A stretch of 7,710 nucleotides of DNA from an uncultured Eubacteriaceae bacterium (GTDB taxonomy: Bacteria; Bacillota; Clostridia; Eubacteriales; UBA1433). The stretch lies in assembly GCA_937914785.1 (NCBI GenBank), contig CALGIV010000218.1, forward strand, positions 1 to 7,710. The letters run 5' to 3'. This document shows positions 1 through 5,366 of the stretch, piece after piece (within the stretch, counting starts at the first letter, position 1; the number at the start of each line of letters is the position of its first letter). The position numbers and the translations under genes are program-made. Under the pieces are notes generated by a model. It was not told where the DNA came from. It saw nothing but the letters and a program-made list of their open reading frames with translations, and searched no databases.

Positions 1-370
1 CGGCCTTATGTAAATAAAATGTTGCTTTTTTACGACTTGTCGATGTGGCGATGGCGGCAGGCAGGCCCTGTGTGTCAAGCGTGTCAAGTAATTTGTGTAA
101 TCCCGGTTTTAAAGGCACGCCATAGGTGTCGACATAGTCGATCATCCAGTCTGAAGCTGTCTGATGCACTTGGCCGGCATCAAATTTGTCGCCGAAATGG
201 CGTTCGTAAACTTTACGTGAGTTTTCAGTGTTCAGCCCCAGCGTGCGCAGTACAAGCGTCTCTGTGATGGCATAATCCAGTTGCTTACCGGCTGTGATAT
301 AAGCCTCGACGGCCAGGCATTCTGTGTCGAAGAGGACGCCATCCATATCGAAAACGATTCCTTTAAACAT
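1..370 (-). CDS. HAD-superfamily hydrolase (beta-phosphoglucomutase / phosphatase type), N-terminal part
   Basis: Only the first 123 codons are present; the gene runs off the left edge. The protein opens with HAD motif I, FDMDGVLFDT, placing the nucleophile Asp8 and the acid/base Asp10 in the usual DxD pair. A helical cap region follows, and motif II is visible as AIATSTS, with Thr109 in the phosphate-binding position and basic residues just after. This layout, with a cap of about 80 residues between motifs I and II, is that of the beta-phosphoglucomutase / phosphoglycolate phosphatase subfamily, which acts on small cytosolic phosphate esters using Mg2+. The substrate cannot be read from this fragment. 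The ATG start is supported by GAGGT six to seven bases upstream. It lies 23 nt downstream of the stop of the radical-SAM gene on the same strand, so the two are probably co-transcribed. Confidence 0.9.
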   Translation of the reverse strand, partial: MFKGIVFDMDGVLFDTECLAVEAYITAGKQLDYAITETLVLRTLGLNTENSRKVYERHFGDKFDAGQVHQTASDWMIDYVDTYGVPLKPGLHKLLDTLDTQGLPAAIATSTSRKKATFYLHKA

Positions 371-393
371 GCTGTTACCTCGCTGCAATAATC

Positions 394-1281
394 TTAAAAT
401 AAACGATATTGTTCCGGTGGTTCATACGGTGCTTTGTAGGCTGCTGTGATGTCGGCGTTATGGCAGAGTAAGCCGGATTTGTCACAGCTGGTATGAAAAG
501 TCTGCCATAACGCGTGCGCATTTGGCGAATCGCATACGTAACGGTTGCCGTAATGTTTTACATACTGTGCTTTGATGCCGGAAAATGACCGATCAAGCTG
601 ATCGTAGAAGTATTCGCGATTCCCTTCACGCAGTGTCAGTCCAAAGGAAGGGGAGACAAACCGGGCGCCGGCACGCTTGGCATTTGCGACGATGGACAAA
701 ATGTTGGCTTTCGTATCGTTGATAAACGGCAGTAATGGCATCATCAGCACGCCGCAGAAGATGCCGGCCTCGCTCAGCGTTTTTATTGCGATAAATCGTT
801 CGGAAGGTGGTGGGGCATTGGGCTCGATCTTTCGGGCGAGCTCATCGTCTGCCGTCGTGATCGTCATTTTAACGAGCACAGGCGCGTGTTGTATCACTGC
901 TTTTAAACAATCGATATCGCGCGTGACAAGCGTGCCTTTTGTCGCGATTGCGACGCCGAAACCGCTTTCGGCGATGCATTTTAATGCGCCGCGTGTAAGT
1001 TTTAAAGTGCTTTCTGCGGGATTGTACGGATCACTCATCGCTCCCGTTGCGATAACACCGCGTTTTTTGATGCGGCGCAGATCGGTGTGCAGGATTTTAA
1101 GTGCGTCCTGCTTGACTTTGATGGTGTCGAAATCGGGATTTTGATAACAGGCGCTTCTGCTGTCGCAGTAGATACAGCCGTGGCTGCACCCGCGGTAGAT
1201 ATTCATATTGTAGTCCGTGCCAAACCACGCATTGGGATATTTTGAGCGTGTGATCAGGTGCTTGGCTGGAATTGTCTGCAT
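394..1281 (-). CDS. SPL-family radical SAM protein (SplB-like)
   Basis: A 295-residue radical SAM enzyme. The cluster-binding CX3CX2C motif is in YRGCSHGCIYCDSR (Cys32, Cys36, Cys39), followed by the TGAMSDPYNPAE segment typical of the spore photoproduct lyase-like (COG1533) group. Such enzymes bind a 4Fe-4S cluster and cleave S-adenosylmethionine reductively. This subgroup, which includes the mycobacterial Rv2578c type, is largely uncharacterised and should not be assumed to repair spore photoproduct. Three further cysteines lie near the C-terminus (250, 266, 273), and at least the first two are in a region I recall as Cys-containing in relatives. I chose the ATG at 1281 over the in-frame ATG at 1293, because GGAGG lies directly between them with good spacing for 1281. 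The gene is first of a probable two-gene unit with the HAD gene. A TATAAT box about 195 nt upstream (1483-1488) is a possible promoter. Confidence 0.88.
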   Translation of the reverse strand: MQTIPAKHLITRSKYPNAWFGTDYNMNIYRGCSHGCIYCDSRSACYQNPDFDTIKVKQDALKILHTDLRRIKKRGVIATGAMSDPYNPAESTLKLTRGALKCIAESGFGVAIATKGTLVTRDIDCLKAVIQHAPVLVKMTITTADDELARKIEPNAPPPSERFIAIKTLSEAGIFCGVLMMPLLPFINDTKANILSIVANAKRAGARFVSPSFGLTLREGNREYFYDQLDRSFSGIKAQYVKHYGNRYVCDSPNAHALWQTFHTSCDKSGLLCHNADITAAYKAPYEPPEQYRLF

Positions 1282-1482
1282 AGTTGCCTCCATAGTGCGT
1301 TTTCGGCAGCGTCTGTTAAAAAGCAGTTGATTTTTAATATCGCGGTTGCTGCGGCGCTGTGGTTGTTATGCAAAAGTGACTCGGGAGTGGCCGCAGTCTT
1401 TGTTGGTCTATTGTATTTGAGCAGATTCTCGAGATATACTGCTTTTTATGACAGCGTTGTAGAATAGCGATATACCTTTAAG

Positions 1483-1504
1483 ATTATATTGTCTTAAAGA
1501 CAAT
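1483..1504 (-). promoter_or_regulatory. Perfect 17-bp palindrome next to a TATAAT box, upstream of the radical-SAM gene
   Basis: ATTGTCTT-A-AAGACAAT at 1488-1504 is a perfect inverted repeat. On the minus strand it is followed directly by, and shares one base with, TATAAT at 1488-1483. It would therefore fill the -35/-10 spacer of a promoter reading toward the radical-SAM gene, a position suited to a dimeric regulator. No good -35 is visible (ACTATC at 17 bp, TGACTA at 19 bp). There is no U-run, so it is not an obvious terminator of the gene at 1541-2029. The rest of 1282-1540 holds no convincing gene. Confidence 0.35.
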
Positions 1505-1540
1505 TGATAGTCATCTTATCGCTTTTTCGAACAGGTGTAT

Positions 1541-2029
1541 TCAACCCTGCGTTAAGGCGGCAAGCTCCTTTTCTAAAAAGGATTGGATAAAGGGATTGTT
1601 TTCTTCATTGAGTGGGAACTGAAAGGCGTTGTAGCGGCATTTTTGGTAATGCTTATCGTCCAGGTGAAAGTCGTAACCCATCGAACATTTGGGGCTGCAG
1701 GCAGTCGGATCCAGCAGGCGCTTACAGTTCGACGCTTTGTCGATCGCTTTTTTCATCTCCTCTGGCAGCGTTTCCAGAAAGATTTCGTAATCTTGGACAT
1801 TGACGGCATAAAGGCGCGCCAGGACGCCGGCTTTGCGGAAAATGTAAGAAAATACGACTTTCCCCTGGTATTTATACGAGACGACATAGGTGTTTTCCCT
1901 TGCCGCCGGCTTGATTTCTACGCGGCATCCGCTTTGGATAAGAAAAGCGTGTATCGTGTGGATAAGGGGGTGGTTGCGTTCATCGACAGCTGCGATAAAA
2001 GCGTTATAAAGCTGTTCTTTTTTGTCCAT
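1541..2029 (-). CDS. Hypothetical cytosolic protein with a C-terminal cysteine cluster
   Basis: A 162-residue protein that I do not recognise as a named family. It has no signal peptide or membrane segment. The N-terminal half (about residues 1-100) reads as an alpha/beta fold with a conserved-looking block around YVVSYKYQGKVVFSYIFRK. The C-terminal half carries Cys102, Cys111, Cys115 and Cys131, including NCKRLLDP, CSPKCSMGYDF and KCRYNAFQF, which could bind a metal ion. Cys35 is isolated. The ATG is well supported by AAGGAG a few bases upstream. The gene stands alone between its own leader, which holds a strong hairpin at 2043-2076 and a 39-bp dyad at 2102-2140, and the radical-SAM gene 259 bp downstream. 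The leader structures suggest regulation at transcription or translation. Function is unknown. Confidence 0.8.
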   Translation of the reverse strand: MDKKEQLYNAFIAAVDERNHPLIHTIHAFLIQSGCRVEIKPAARENTYVVSYKYQGKVVFSYIFRKAGVLARLYAVNVQDYEIFLETLPEEMKKAIDKASNCKRLLDPTACSPKCSMGYDFHLDDKHYQKCRYNAFQFPLNEENNPFIQSFLEKELAALTQG

Positions 2030-2076
2030 TGTAACTCCTTTTGCCGGCAGCCTGTCTATGGAGTTTGCCTGCCGGC
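2030..2076 (-). promoter_or_regulatory. Leader hairpin with loop complementary to the ribosome binding site (possible pseudoknot)
   Basis: On the minus-strand RNA, GCCGGCAG (2076-2069) pairs perfectly with CTGCCGGC (2050-2043), enclosing an 18-nt loop. The loop contains AACTCC (2065-2060), the exact complement of GGAGTT (2038-2033), which is the Shine-Dalgarno sequence of the 162-aa gene. Only AAAA separates the stem from that site. The geometry fits an H-type pseudoknot that would hide the ribosome binding site. The stem is directly visible; the pseudoknot and any switch role are inferred. It does not match a riboswitch class I know. Confidence 0.45.
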
Positions 2077-2095
2077 TTTAACGTATGGGTGCTTT

Positions 2096-2140
2096 ATCAT
2101 AACATTTTAAATATGACATTGAACGTCATATTTAAAATGT
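2096..2140 (-). promoter_or_regulatory. 39-bp perfect dyad over the putative promoter of the 162-aa gene
   Basis: Two 16-base arms, ACATTTTAAATATGAC (2102-2117) and its exact reverse complement (2125-2140), flank a 7-base centre. On the minus strand the left arm is followed at once by TATGAT (2101-2096), a good -10 candidate, with a weak TTCAAT -35 in the dyad centre 16 bp away. It may be an operator for the 162-aa gene. It could also act as a terminator of the XRE/membrane-protein unit ending at 2172, but the stem is AT-rich and no U-run follows on either strand. Confidence 0.5.
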
Positions 2141-2171
2141 GGTTTTGTCACAAGCGTATATTAAACGGATG

Positions 2172-2606
2172 CTACATTCGCCTGGCATAAATAGCGGCAA
2201 AGATTACGGGCAGCAGGCTGGCAAGTGTGAGCAGTAAGACTGCCATAATGACGAGAGGCCAGTAGAATGGCAGGATAAAACCGACGATGATAACAAAAAT
2301 ACAAAGGGCGATACGCATAATCTGGAGTGTGATATAAGCGCTCTTTTCTTTCAGGCGAATGTTGCGTTCGTCGTTTTCTTCAATGGCGGCCTGCCAGCGC
2401 ATTGCAGCCTTTTCCTGCGGCGTGAAAGCGACGCGCCGGATGAGAAGGCTTAACAGGCCTGTTAAAGTGAGCGTTGCACCGATCATCATAGCGGCCCGCG
2501 CCGCAGCAGAATTGAATTTGAGCAGCAGGATCAGCCCGAGTATGAACAGTGCCAGCCCTGCGAGAATCTCAAGGAGATAGTATTTTACAGGATTTTTATC
2601 AGTCAT
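2172..2606 (-). CDS. Four-helix membrane protein partnered with an XRE regulator
   Basis: A 144-residue integral membrane protein with predicted helices at about 9-30, 36-56, 92-112 and 114-138. A charged cytoplasmic-type loop at 57-90 contains AAIEENDERNIRLKEKS. That loop and layout resemble small DUF2178-like proteins often encoded beside a short XRE repressor in Bacillota; I assign this with moderate confidence, and no biochemical role is established. I chose the ATG at 2606: it lies six bases after GGAGG, while the ATG at 2609 is only three bases away and the upstream ATG at 2705 is inside the regulator gene. The start overlaps the regulator's stop by 8 nt (ATGACTGA), so translation is probably coupled. 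The two form one operon under the palindromic operator at 2838-2859. The regulator may respond to the membrane protein or control its amount. Confidence 0.82.
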   Translation of the reverse strand: MTDKNPVKYYLLEILAGLALFILGLILLLKFNSAAARAAMMIGATLTLTGLLSLLIRRVAFTPQEKAAMRWQAAIEENDERNIRLKEKSAYITLQIMRIALCIFVIIVGFILPFYWPLVIMAVLLLTLASLLPVIFAAIYARRM

Positions 2607-2808
2607 CATTTGCCTCCTCTTCGTAGATAAAGACGTCTTCGACGGGCAAGCTGAAATAACGCGCGATTTTAAATGCCAGTTGAATGGACGGATTATAACG
2701 CCCATTTTCGAGCGAGCCGATCGTCTGGCGTGAAACGGCCAATTGGTCGGCCAGTTCTTCTTGTTTTAAGCCGCGTGTTTTGCGCAATTCGGCCAGTCGG
2801 TTTTTCAT
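2599..2808 (-). CDS. Small XRE-family (Cro/CI-type) transcriptional regulator
   Basis: A 69-residue protein that is almost entirely one helix-turn-helix domain. The DNA-binding unit is QEELADQLAVSRQTIGSLENG (about residues 16-36), followed by the family's NPSIQLAFKIARYFSLPVEDVF and a short acidic tail. Length and sequence match the compact YgzD/YozG-like repressors of Bacillota, which bind palindromic operators as dimers and commonly repress their own operon. The ATG lacks a strong Shine-Dalgarno sequence, but nothing better is in frame, and the N-terminus MKNRLAELRKTRGLKQ is canonical. A near-consensus promoter and a 22-bp palindrome lie immediately upstream. It overlaps the following membrane-protein gene by 8 nt. 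Confidence 0.93.
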   Translation of the reverse strand: MKNRLAELRKTRGLKQEELADQLAVSRQTIGSLENGRYNPSIQLAFKIARYFSLPVEDVFIYEEEANDD

Positions 2809-2837
2809 CGTTTGTCTGCACCGTCTTTCTTTTATGC

Positions 2838-2892
2838 TATGGAAAGCAAGCTTTCCATAATGCAGTATATCATATCATAGTGGTAATGTAAA
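2838..2892 (-). promoter_or_regulatory. Promoter and palindromic operator of the XRE/membrane-protein operon
   Basis: On the minus strand, TTTACA (2892-2887) and TATACT (2869-2864), each five of six consensus bases, are separated by 17 bp. The palindrome TATGGAAAGC-AA-GCTTTCCATA (2838-2859; 10-base arms, 2-base centre) begins about 5 bp beyond the -10 box and so covers the expected start site. This is a classical repressor operator position. The XRE protein encoded next is the obvious candidate ligand. Confidence 0.75.
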
Positions 2893-3116
2893 GTATGTTT
2901 TCTGTTTTTTAGAGTCGTAACTGTTTGATCTTGAATTTTTGTATTTGGAGCGGTTTCGTTTTTAGAATTTAAGTTTAATAACTGCAGGATTGATGAGAAA
3001 GTCGGCAATTTTTAGCTTATTATAAGGAAATTATGCGAATTTGATAAATTCTAATTATTAAGATGTATTGGGTTTTGTAATGTGCCAGAAGCAAACTTAT
3101 GTCCCGTTTTTCTTTA
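2893..3116. other. AT-rich intergenic stretch with no recognisable gene
   Basis: This stretch separates the divergent XRE operon and lipoprotein gene. It is clearly richer in A+T than the coding regions to the right, and no open frame, tRNA or strong hairpin is visible. The only structure noted is a weak GAATTT-GAT-AAATTC inverted repeat at 3037-3051, which could be chance in such sequence. Confidence 0.5.
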
Positions 3117-3145
3117 TTGCGCGTAAAAAAGAAATATGATATTAT
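3117..3145 (+). promoter_or_regulatory. Candidate promoter of the lipoprotein gene
   Basis: TTGCGC (3117-3122) and TATTAT (3140-3145) are 17 bp apart. The -10 has five of six consensus bases, but the -35 keeps only TTG. A start near 3152 would give a leader of about 25 nt before the ATG at 3178. Confidence 0.4.
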
Positions 3146-3177
3146 GTAAATGTATACAACAAACGGAGAAAAATATA

Positions 3178-3693
3178 ATGAAGAGAAAAGCAGCAATTAT
3201 AGTAGTTTTCTTATTTTGGATAATAGTGTTGGGAGGGTGCAGTATCGCAAAGTCAGATACCGGATTTGAAGGTTTTACTTATGGTATGACGAAAGAAGAA
3301 GTAGGGGATAAGTGTTACGAGACCGGATATTTAATATCGTATAGCAATGAAGAGGAAAGCGATGTTTACAGTTATGAAAACGAGCAAGCAGCAATCGTTG
3401 CAGAGTTTAACCAATTGTCTTTTAACAGCGGGGAGTACGTTTACGCAACATTTCATTTCGATAATGATTCCCTGTATAAGATTGTCGTAAATATGTCTTC
3501 GCCGGAAATTGATAAAAATATTTACGATCAGTTATTGAACAGCTTTGTTGAACAATTTGGGGAGCCGGAAGAGATTGAGGCAAAGTATACGACGTCAAGA
3601 TTCATGTATGGTGGTAATGAAATCAGTCTGTCGTATACCGAGAGCAAAGAGGTCAATTTTATTATCGTAAGATATGGTAAGTTAGAGCCTTAA
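3178..3693 (+). CDS. Putative lipoprotein, function unknown
   Basis: A 171-residue protein with a type II signal peptide: basic MKRK, a hydrophobic stretch, then the lipobox VLGGC with Cys21 as the lipidated residue. It should be anchored to the outer face of the membrane. The mature part opens with FEGFTYGMTKEEV, a 'YGMTKEEV'-type motif seen in several small envelope proteins, and continues as an acidic beta-rich domain. LLNSFVEQFGEPEEIE, then SRFMYGGNEISLSY, suggest one small alpha/beta unit. I cannot name a family. I chose the ATG at 3178 rather than the upstream 3136, because GGAG lies nine bases before it and only this start gives a clean signal peptide. It is the only plus-strand gene here and is richer in A+T than its neighbours, consistent with accessory or acquired DNA. 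Confidence 0.82.
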   Translation: MKRKAAIIVVFLFWIIVLGGCSIAKSDTGFEGFTYGMTKEEVGDKCYETGYLISYSNEEESDVYSYENEQAAIVAEFNQLSFNSGEYVYATFHFDNDSLYKIVVNMSSPEIDKNIYDQLLNSFVEQFGEPEEIEAKYTTSRFMYGGNEISLSYTESKEVNFIIVRYGKLEP

Positions 3694-3769
3694 AGTATTG
3701 CTGTAACGTGCTTGATCTCAACAATTGGCGGTATGGCCTGTAAATATCATCTGTATATATTTAAAAATA

Positions 3770-3800
3770 ATAAGGGCCTGCTCTGAGGAGAGGCTCTTAT
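3770..3800 (+). terminator. Weak hairpin downstream of the lipoprotein gene
   Basis: ATAAGGGCCT (3770-3779) pairs with AGGCTCTTAT (3791-3800) through ten base pairs, one of them a G-U wobble valid only in plus-strand RNA, with an 11-nt loop. It lies 76 nt past the lipoprotein stop. No U-run follows, so termination here is uncertain. The rest of 3694-3874 holds no gene. Confidence 0.35.
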
Positions 3801-3829
3801 ATAATGCTCTAAAGCTTTTTAGACATATA

Positions 3830-3855
3830 AAAACTGCCGCAATCGCGGCAGTTTT
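3830..3855. terminator. Bidirectional intrinsic terminator between convergent genes
   Basis: AAAACTGCCGC (3830-3840) and GCGGCAGTTTT (3845-3855) form a perfect 11-bp stem with a 4-nt loop. The GC-rich core is flanked by an A-tract and a T-tract, so it can work on both strands. It would stop the plus-strand lipoprotein transcript, and also minus-strand transcripts coming through the tRNA and the DIPAGEY fragment, which ends 19 nt away. Confidence 0.8.
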
Positions 3856-3874
3856 GCAAACCTGTATGGTAAGG

Positions 3875-4153
3875 TTATGGGAGTCTGAAGTGGGCCCGCG
3901 AAACCTTTAGGTATTGCCCTTCCGATACGGTAACAATTGCATTTGTTCCGCTGAAATTACTATTGGTTACAATAGAGGATATGCTTCCGGAGTCGTCGGA
4001 GAGAACCGCATAATAAGCACTGCTTGAGCCCATATTGCGGATCAGGTTATACTCGCCTGCGGGAATGTCGTAACCAACTTTGTAGATTCCTTCGCCGAGC
4101 ACGCCATTTTGTGAGGCGATCGGCGCAGCTTGCGCAGCAAGACAGTATAAAAA
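3875..4153 (-). pseudogene. Headless C-terminal fragment of a 'DIPAGEY' surface-protein domain
   Basis: From about 4096 to the TAA at 3875 the frame encodes GEGIYKVGYDIPAGEYNL, then a serine-rich middle and AIVTVSEGQYLKVSRAHF. I recognise this as the recurrent 'GxYKVGxDIPAGEY...TVSxGQYLKL' domain found at the C-termini of Bacillota exported or zinc-ribbon proteins. Its function is unknown. The coding frame continues upstream straight into the tRNA-Arg gene, whose 3' end is only 57 nt before the domain. The only in-frame starts are an ATG inside the tRNA and a GTG at about 4102 with no ribosome binding site. I therefore read it as an N-terminally truncated remnant. A short expressed peptide from the GTG cannot be excluded. 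Terminator 3830-3855 lies just downstream. Confidence 0.65.
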
Positions 4154-4230
<77 letters not shown>

Positions 4231-4243
4231 GCAATTGCAGAAA

Positions 4244-5236
4244 TTATTGTACCATATATTCGTCGAATGTCAAACCGCTTTCATAAACTTTTGGGGCGAG
4301 TTCTTCGCCAAGGTAGCGCAGGTGCCACGGCTCATAGGCGTAACCCGTGATGTCTTCTTTGCCCTTCTCGTAGTGGATGATAAAGCCGTAATGATGGGCA
4401 TTTTGTTGAACCCAGATGCCCTCCGGCGTCTCGCCAAACATTTCGACGAGGTCGTATCCGGCGCTTTTCGCAGTAATATCCATTACCCAACCTGTTTGGT
4501 GTTCGCTCTTGCCCGGCGCCGCGCTGACGGTATTGGCATATACTTCGCCGTATGTGTTGATGTGGTAATTGTAGATATTAGCCTGCATATCGTAAGGGCG
4601 GAAACCCGATACGGCGTATAAGGTATATCCGGCTTCTTCTGCGGCATCGAACAATTTTTCAAGTGCCTCTGCTGCTTCCTTGCGCATTTGTTTGACGGTT
4701 TCGTTTGTTTGATGGAACTGTACGTTCGGCACGACTAAATCATCGGGCTTATACTCCGGCGCGATGCCGCGCTGCTTGTTGACAAGCACGTCGGGCGCCT
4801 GTGGGTTCGTCACGATGCCGTTGCTGTCGATCGTGTCTTCCAGAAGCGTTCGTGTCGTGTAGTAGAAGTCTTCGCTCACTTCAAGTCCTCCTTGTGAATA
4901 CGCCGCCGTAACATAGATGTTTGTGCCTGTTGTAACGTCTGGACGCACCTTTAAAATCCCGTCATCTGAGATGTTGCACAGGGCGTTGTCCGTGGTGATC
5001 GTCGGCCAATGCGTTTTGGTTTGTGTTTTGCCGGCGATGTTTTCAAGTGTGACTGTTATTTCATATTTCACCTGCGTTTTGTCGGTATACAATATGCTGC
5101 CGCTCGGCGTATCGGTATGTAATTCGATGTTTACCACATCGAATTGTTGGAGCAGATGGTAGTAATAGACTACGCCGGATGCGCCGGCAAGTATAATAAT
5201 GAGAATTAATATTTTAATCCATAAACGTTTCTTCAT
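4244..5236 (-). CDS. VanY-type D-alanyl-D-alanine carboxypeptidase (peptidase M15B)
   Basis: A 330-residue membrane-anchored zinc peptidase. Residues 5-24 form an uncleaved-looking signal anchor, with no lipobox. Residues about 35-135 form a beta-rich, probably Ig-like, spacer domain. The M15B catalytic domain occupies about 170-325: SGFRPY at 210-215, SEHQTGWVMD with zinc ligands His246 and Asp253, and YEPWHLRYLG with catalytic Glu302 and ligand His305. All key residues are present, so activity is expected. The family removes the terminal D-Ala from peptidoglycan stem peptides at the cell surface. Nothing nearby points to a vancomycin-resistance cluster, so a housekeeping wall-trimming role is likelier. 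GGAG nine bases upstream supports the ATG, and a near-consensus promoter lies at 5282-5310. The stop is 13 nt before tRNA-Arg, whose promoter overlaps the last codons. Confidence 0.93.
   Translation of the reverse strand: MKKRLWIKILILIIILAGASGVVYYYHLLQQFDVVNIELHTDTPSGSILYTDKTQVKYEITVTLENIAGKTQTKTHWPTITTDNALCNISDDGILKVRPDVTTGTNIYVTAAYSQGGLEVSEDFYYTTRTLLEDTIDSNGIVTNPQAPDVLVNKQRGIAPEYKPDDLVVPNVQFHQTNETVKQMRKEAAEALEKLFDAAEEAGYTLYAVSGFRPYDMQANIYNYHINTYGEVYANTVSAAPGKSEHQTGWVMDITAKSAGYDLVEMFGETPEGIWVQQNAHHYGFIIHYEKGKEDITGYAYEPWHLRYLGEELAPKVYESGLTFDEYMVQ
4246..4273 (-). promoter_or_regulatory. tRNA-Arg promoter embedded in the 3' end of vanY
   Basis: On the minus strand, a perfect TTGACA (4273-4268) and TACAAT (4251-4246, five of six bases) are separated by 16 bp, placing the start near 4239, about nine bases before the tRNA. 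The -35 lies in the codons for Gly-Leu-Thr, and the -10 runs into the vanY stop codon (TACAATAA). The proximity to a tRNA 5' end makes a chance match unlikely. Confidence 0.8.
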
Positions 5237-5281
5237 AAAATGAATCTCCGGTATCTTATTATTTATTATAAAGCAGCACTA

Positions 5282-5310
5282 ATTATACCAGACAAAAATT
5301 GGATTGTCAG
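5282..5310 (-). promoter_or_regulatory. Sigma-A-type promoter of the vanY gene
   Basis: On the minus strand, CTGACA (5310-5305, five of six bases) and a perfect TATAAT (5287-5282) are 17 bp apart, with an extended -10 TG (TGGTATAAT). The start would be near 5275, leaving a leader of about 40 nt. It lies just downstream of the terminator of the preceding gene, so vanY is an independent transcription unit. Confidence 0.8.
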
Positions 5311-5322
5311 GTATTTTTTCTG

Positions 5323-5350
5323 TAAAATAAAAAACCGGCCAAGCCGGTTT
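5323..5350 (-). terminator. Intrinsic terminator of the zinc-ribbon membrane protein gene
   Basis: On the minus strand, AAACCGGC (5350-5343) pairs with GCCGGTTT (5339-5332) around a 3-nt loop, followed by a T-rich tail (TTTTTTATTTTA counting the stem end). It sits 16 bp after the stop at 5367, in ideal position. A T-rich stretch also follows on the plus side, so it may be bidirectional, though no plus-strand gene needs it. Confidence 0.9.
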
Positions 5351-5366
5351 AATCGATTTTTTGCGA

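Noticed and set aside
677..1144. 155-codon plus-strand open frame
   Set aside because: It lies wholly inside the radical-SAM gene on the other strand, which has clear motifs; no ribosome binding site or recognisable protein.
1258..1467. Short hydrophobic plus-strand frame
   Set aside because: It overlaps the start of the radical-SAM gene and has no convincing ribosome binding site; the hydrophobicity comes from a GC-rich spacer.
1813..1820. GGCGCGCC shared with the 3' end of the tRNA (4155-4162), considered as an att repeat
   Set aside because: Only eight bases match, inside a coding gene; too short for an attachment-site duplication.
2030..2076. preQ1 or guanidine riboswitch
   Set aside because: The pseudoknot-like geometry is similar, but stem length, loop sequence and the A-rich tail do not match either class.
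1583..2110. 175-codon plus-strand open frame
   Set aside because: It is antisense to the 162-aa gene, which has the better ribosome binding site, and its product resembles nothing known.
2607..2705. Longer N-terminus for the membrane protein from an ATG at 2705
   Set aside because: That segment is the out-of-frame shadow of the XRE gene, and GGAGG marks the start at 2606.
3725..3910. Plus-strand 61-codon frame after the lipoprotein gene
   Set aside because: It runs through the bidirectional terminator and has no ribosome binding site.
4244..5236. Part of a vancomycin-resistance cluster because of the VanY-type enzyme
   Set aside because: No VanR/S, VanH, ligase or VanX gene is near; single VanY-like carboxypeptidases are common housekeeping genes in Bacillota.
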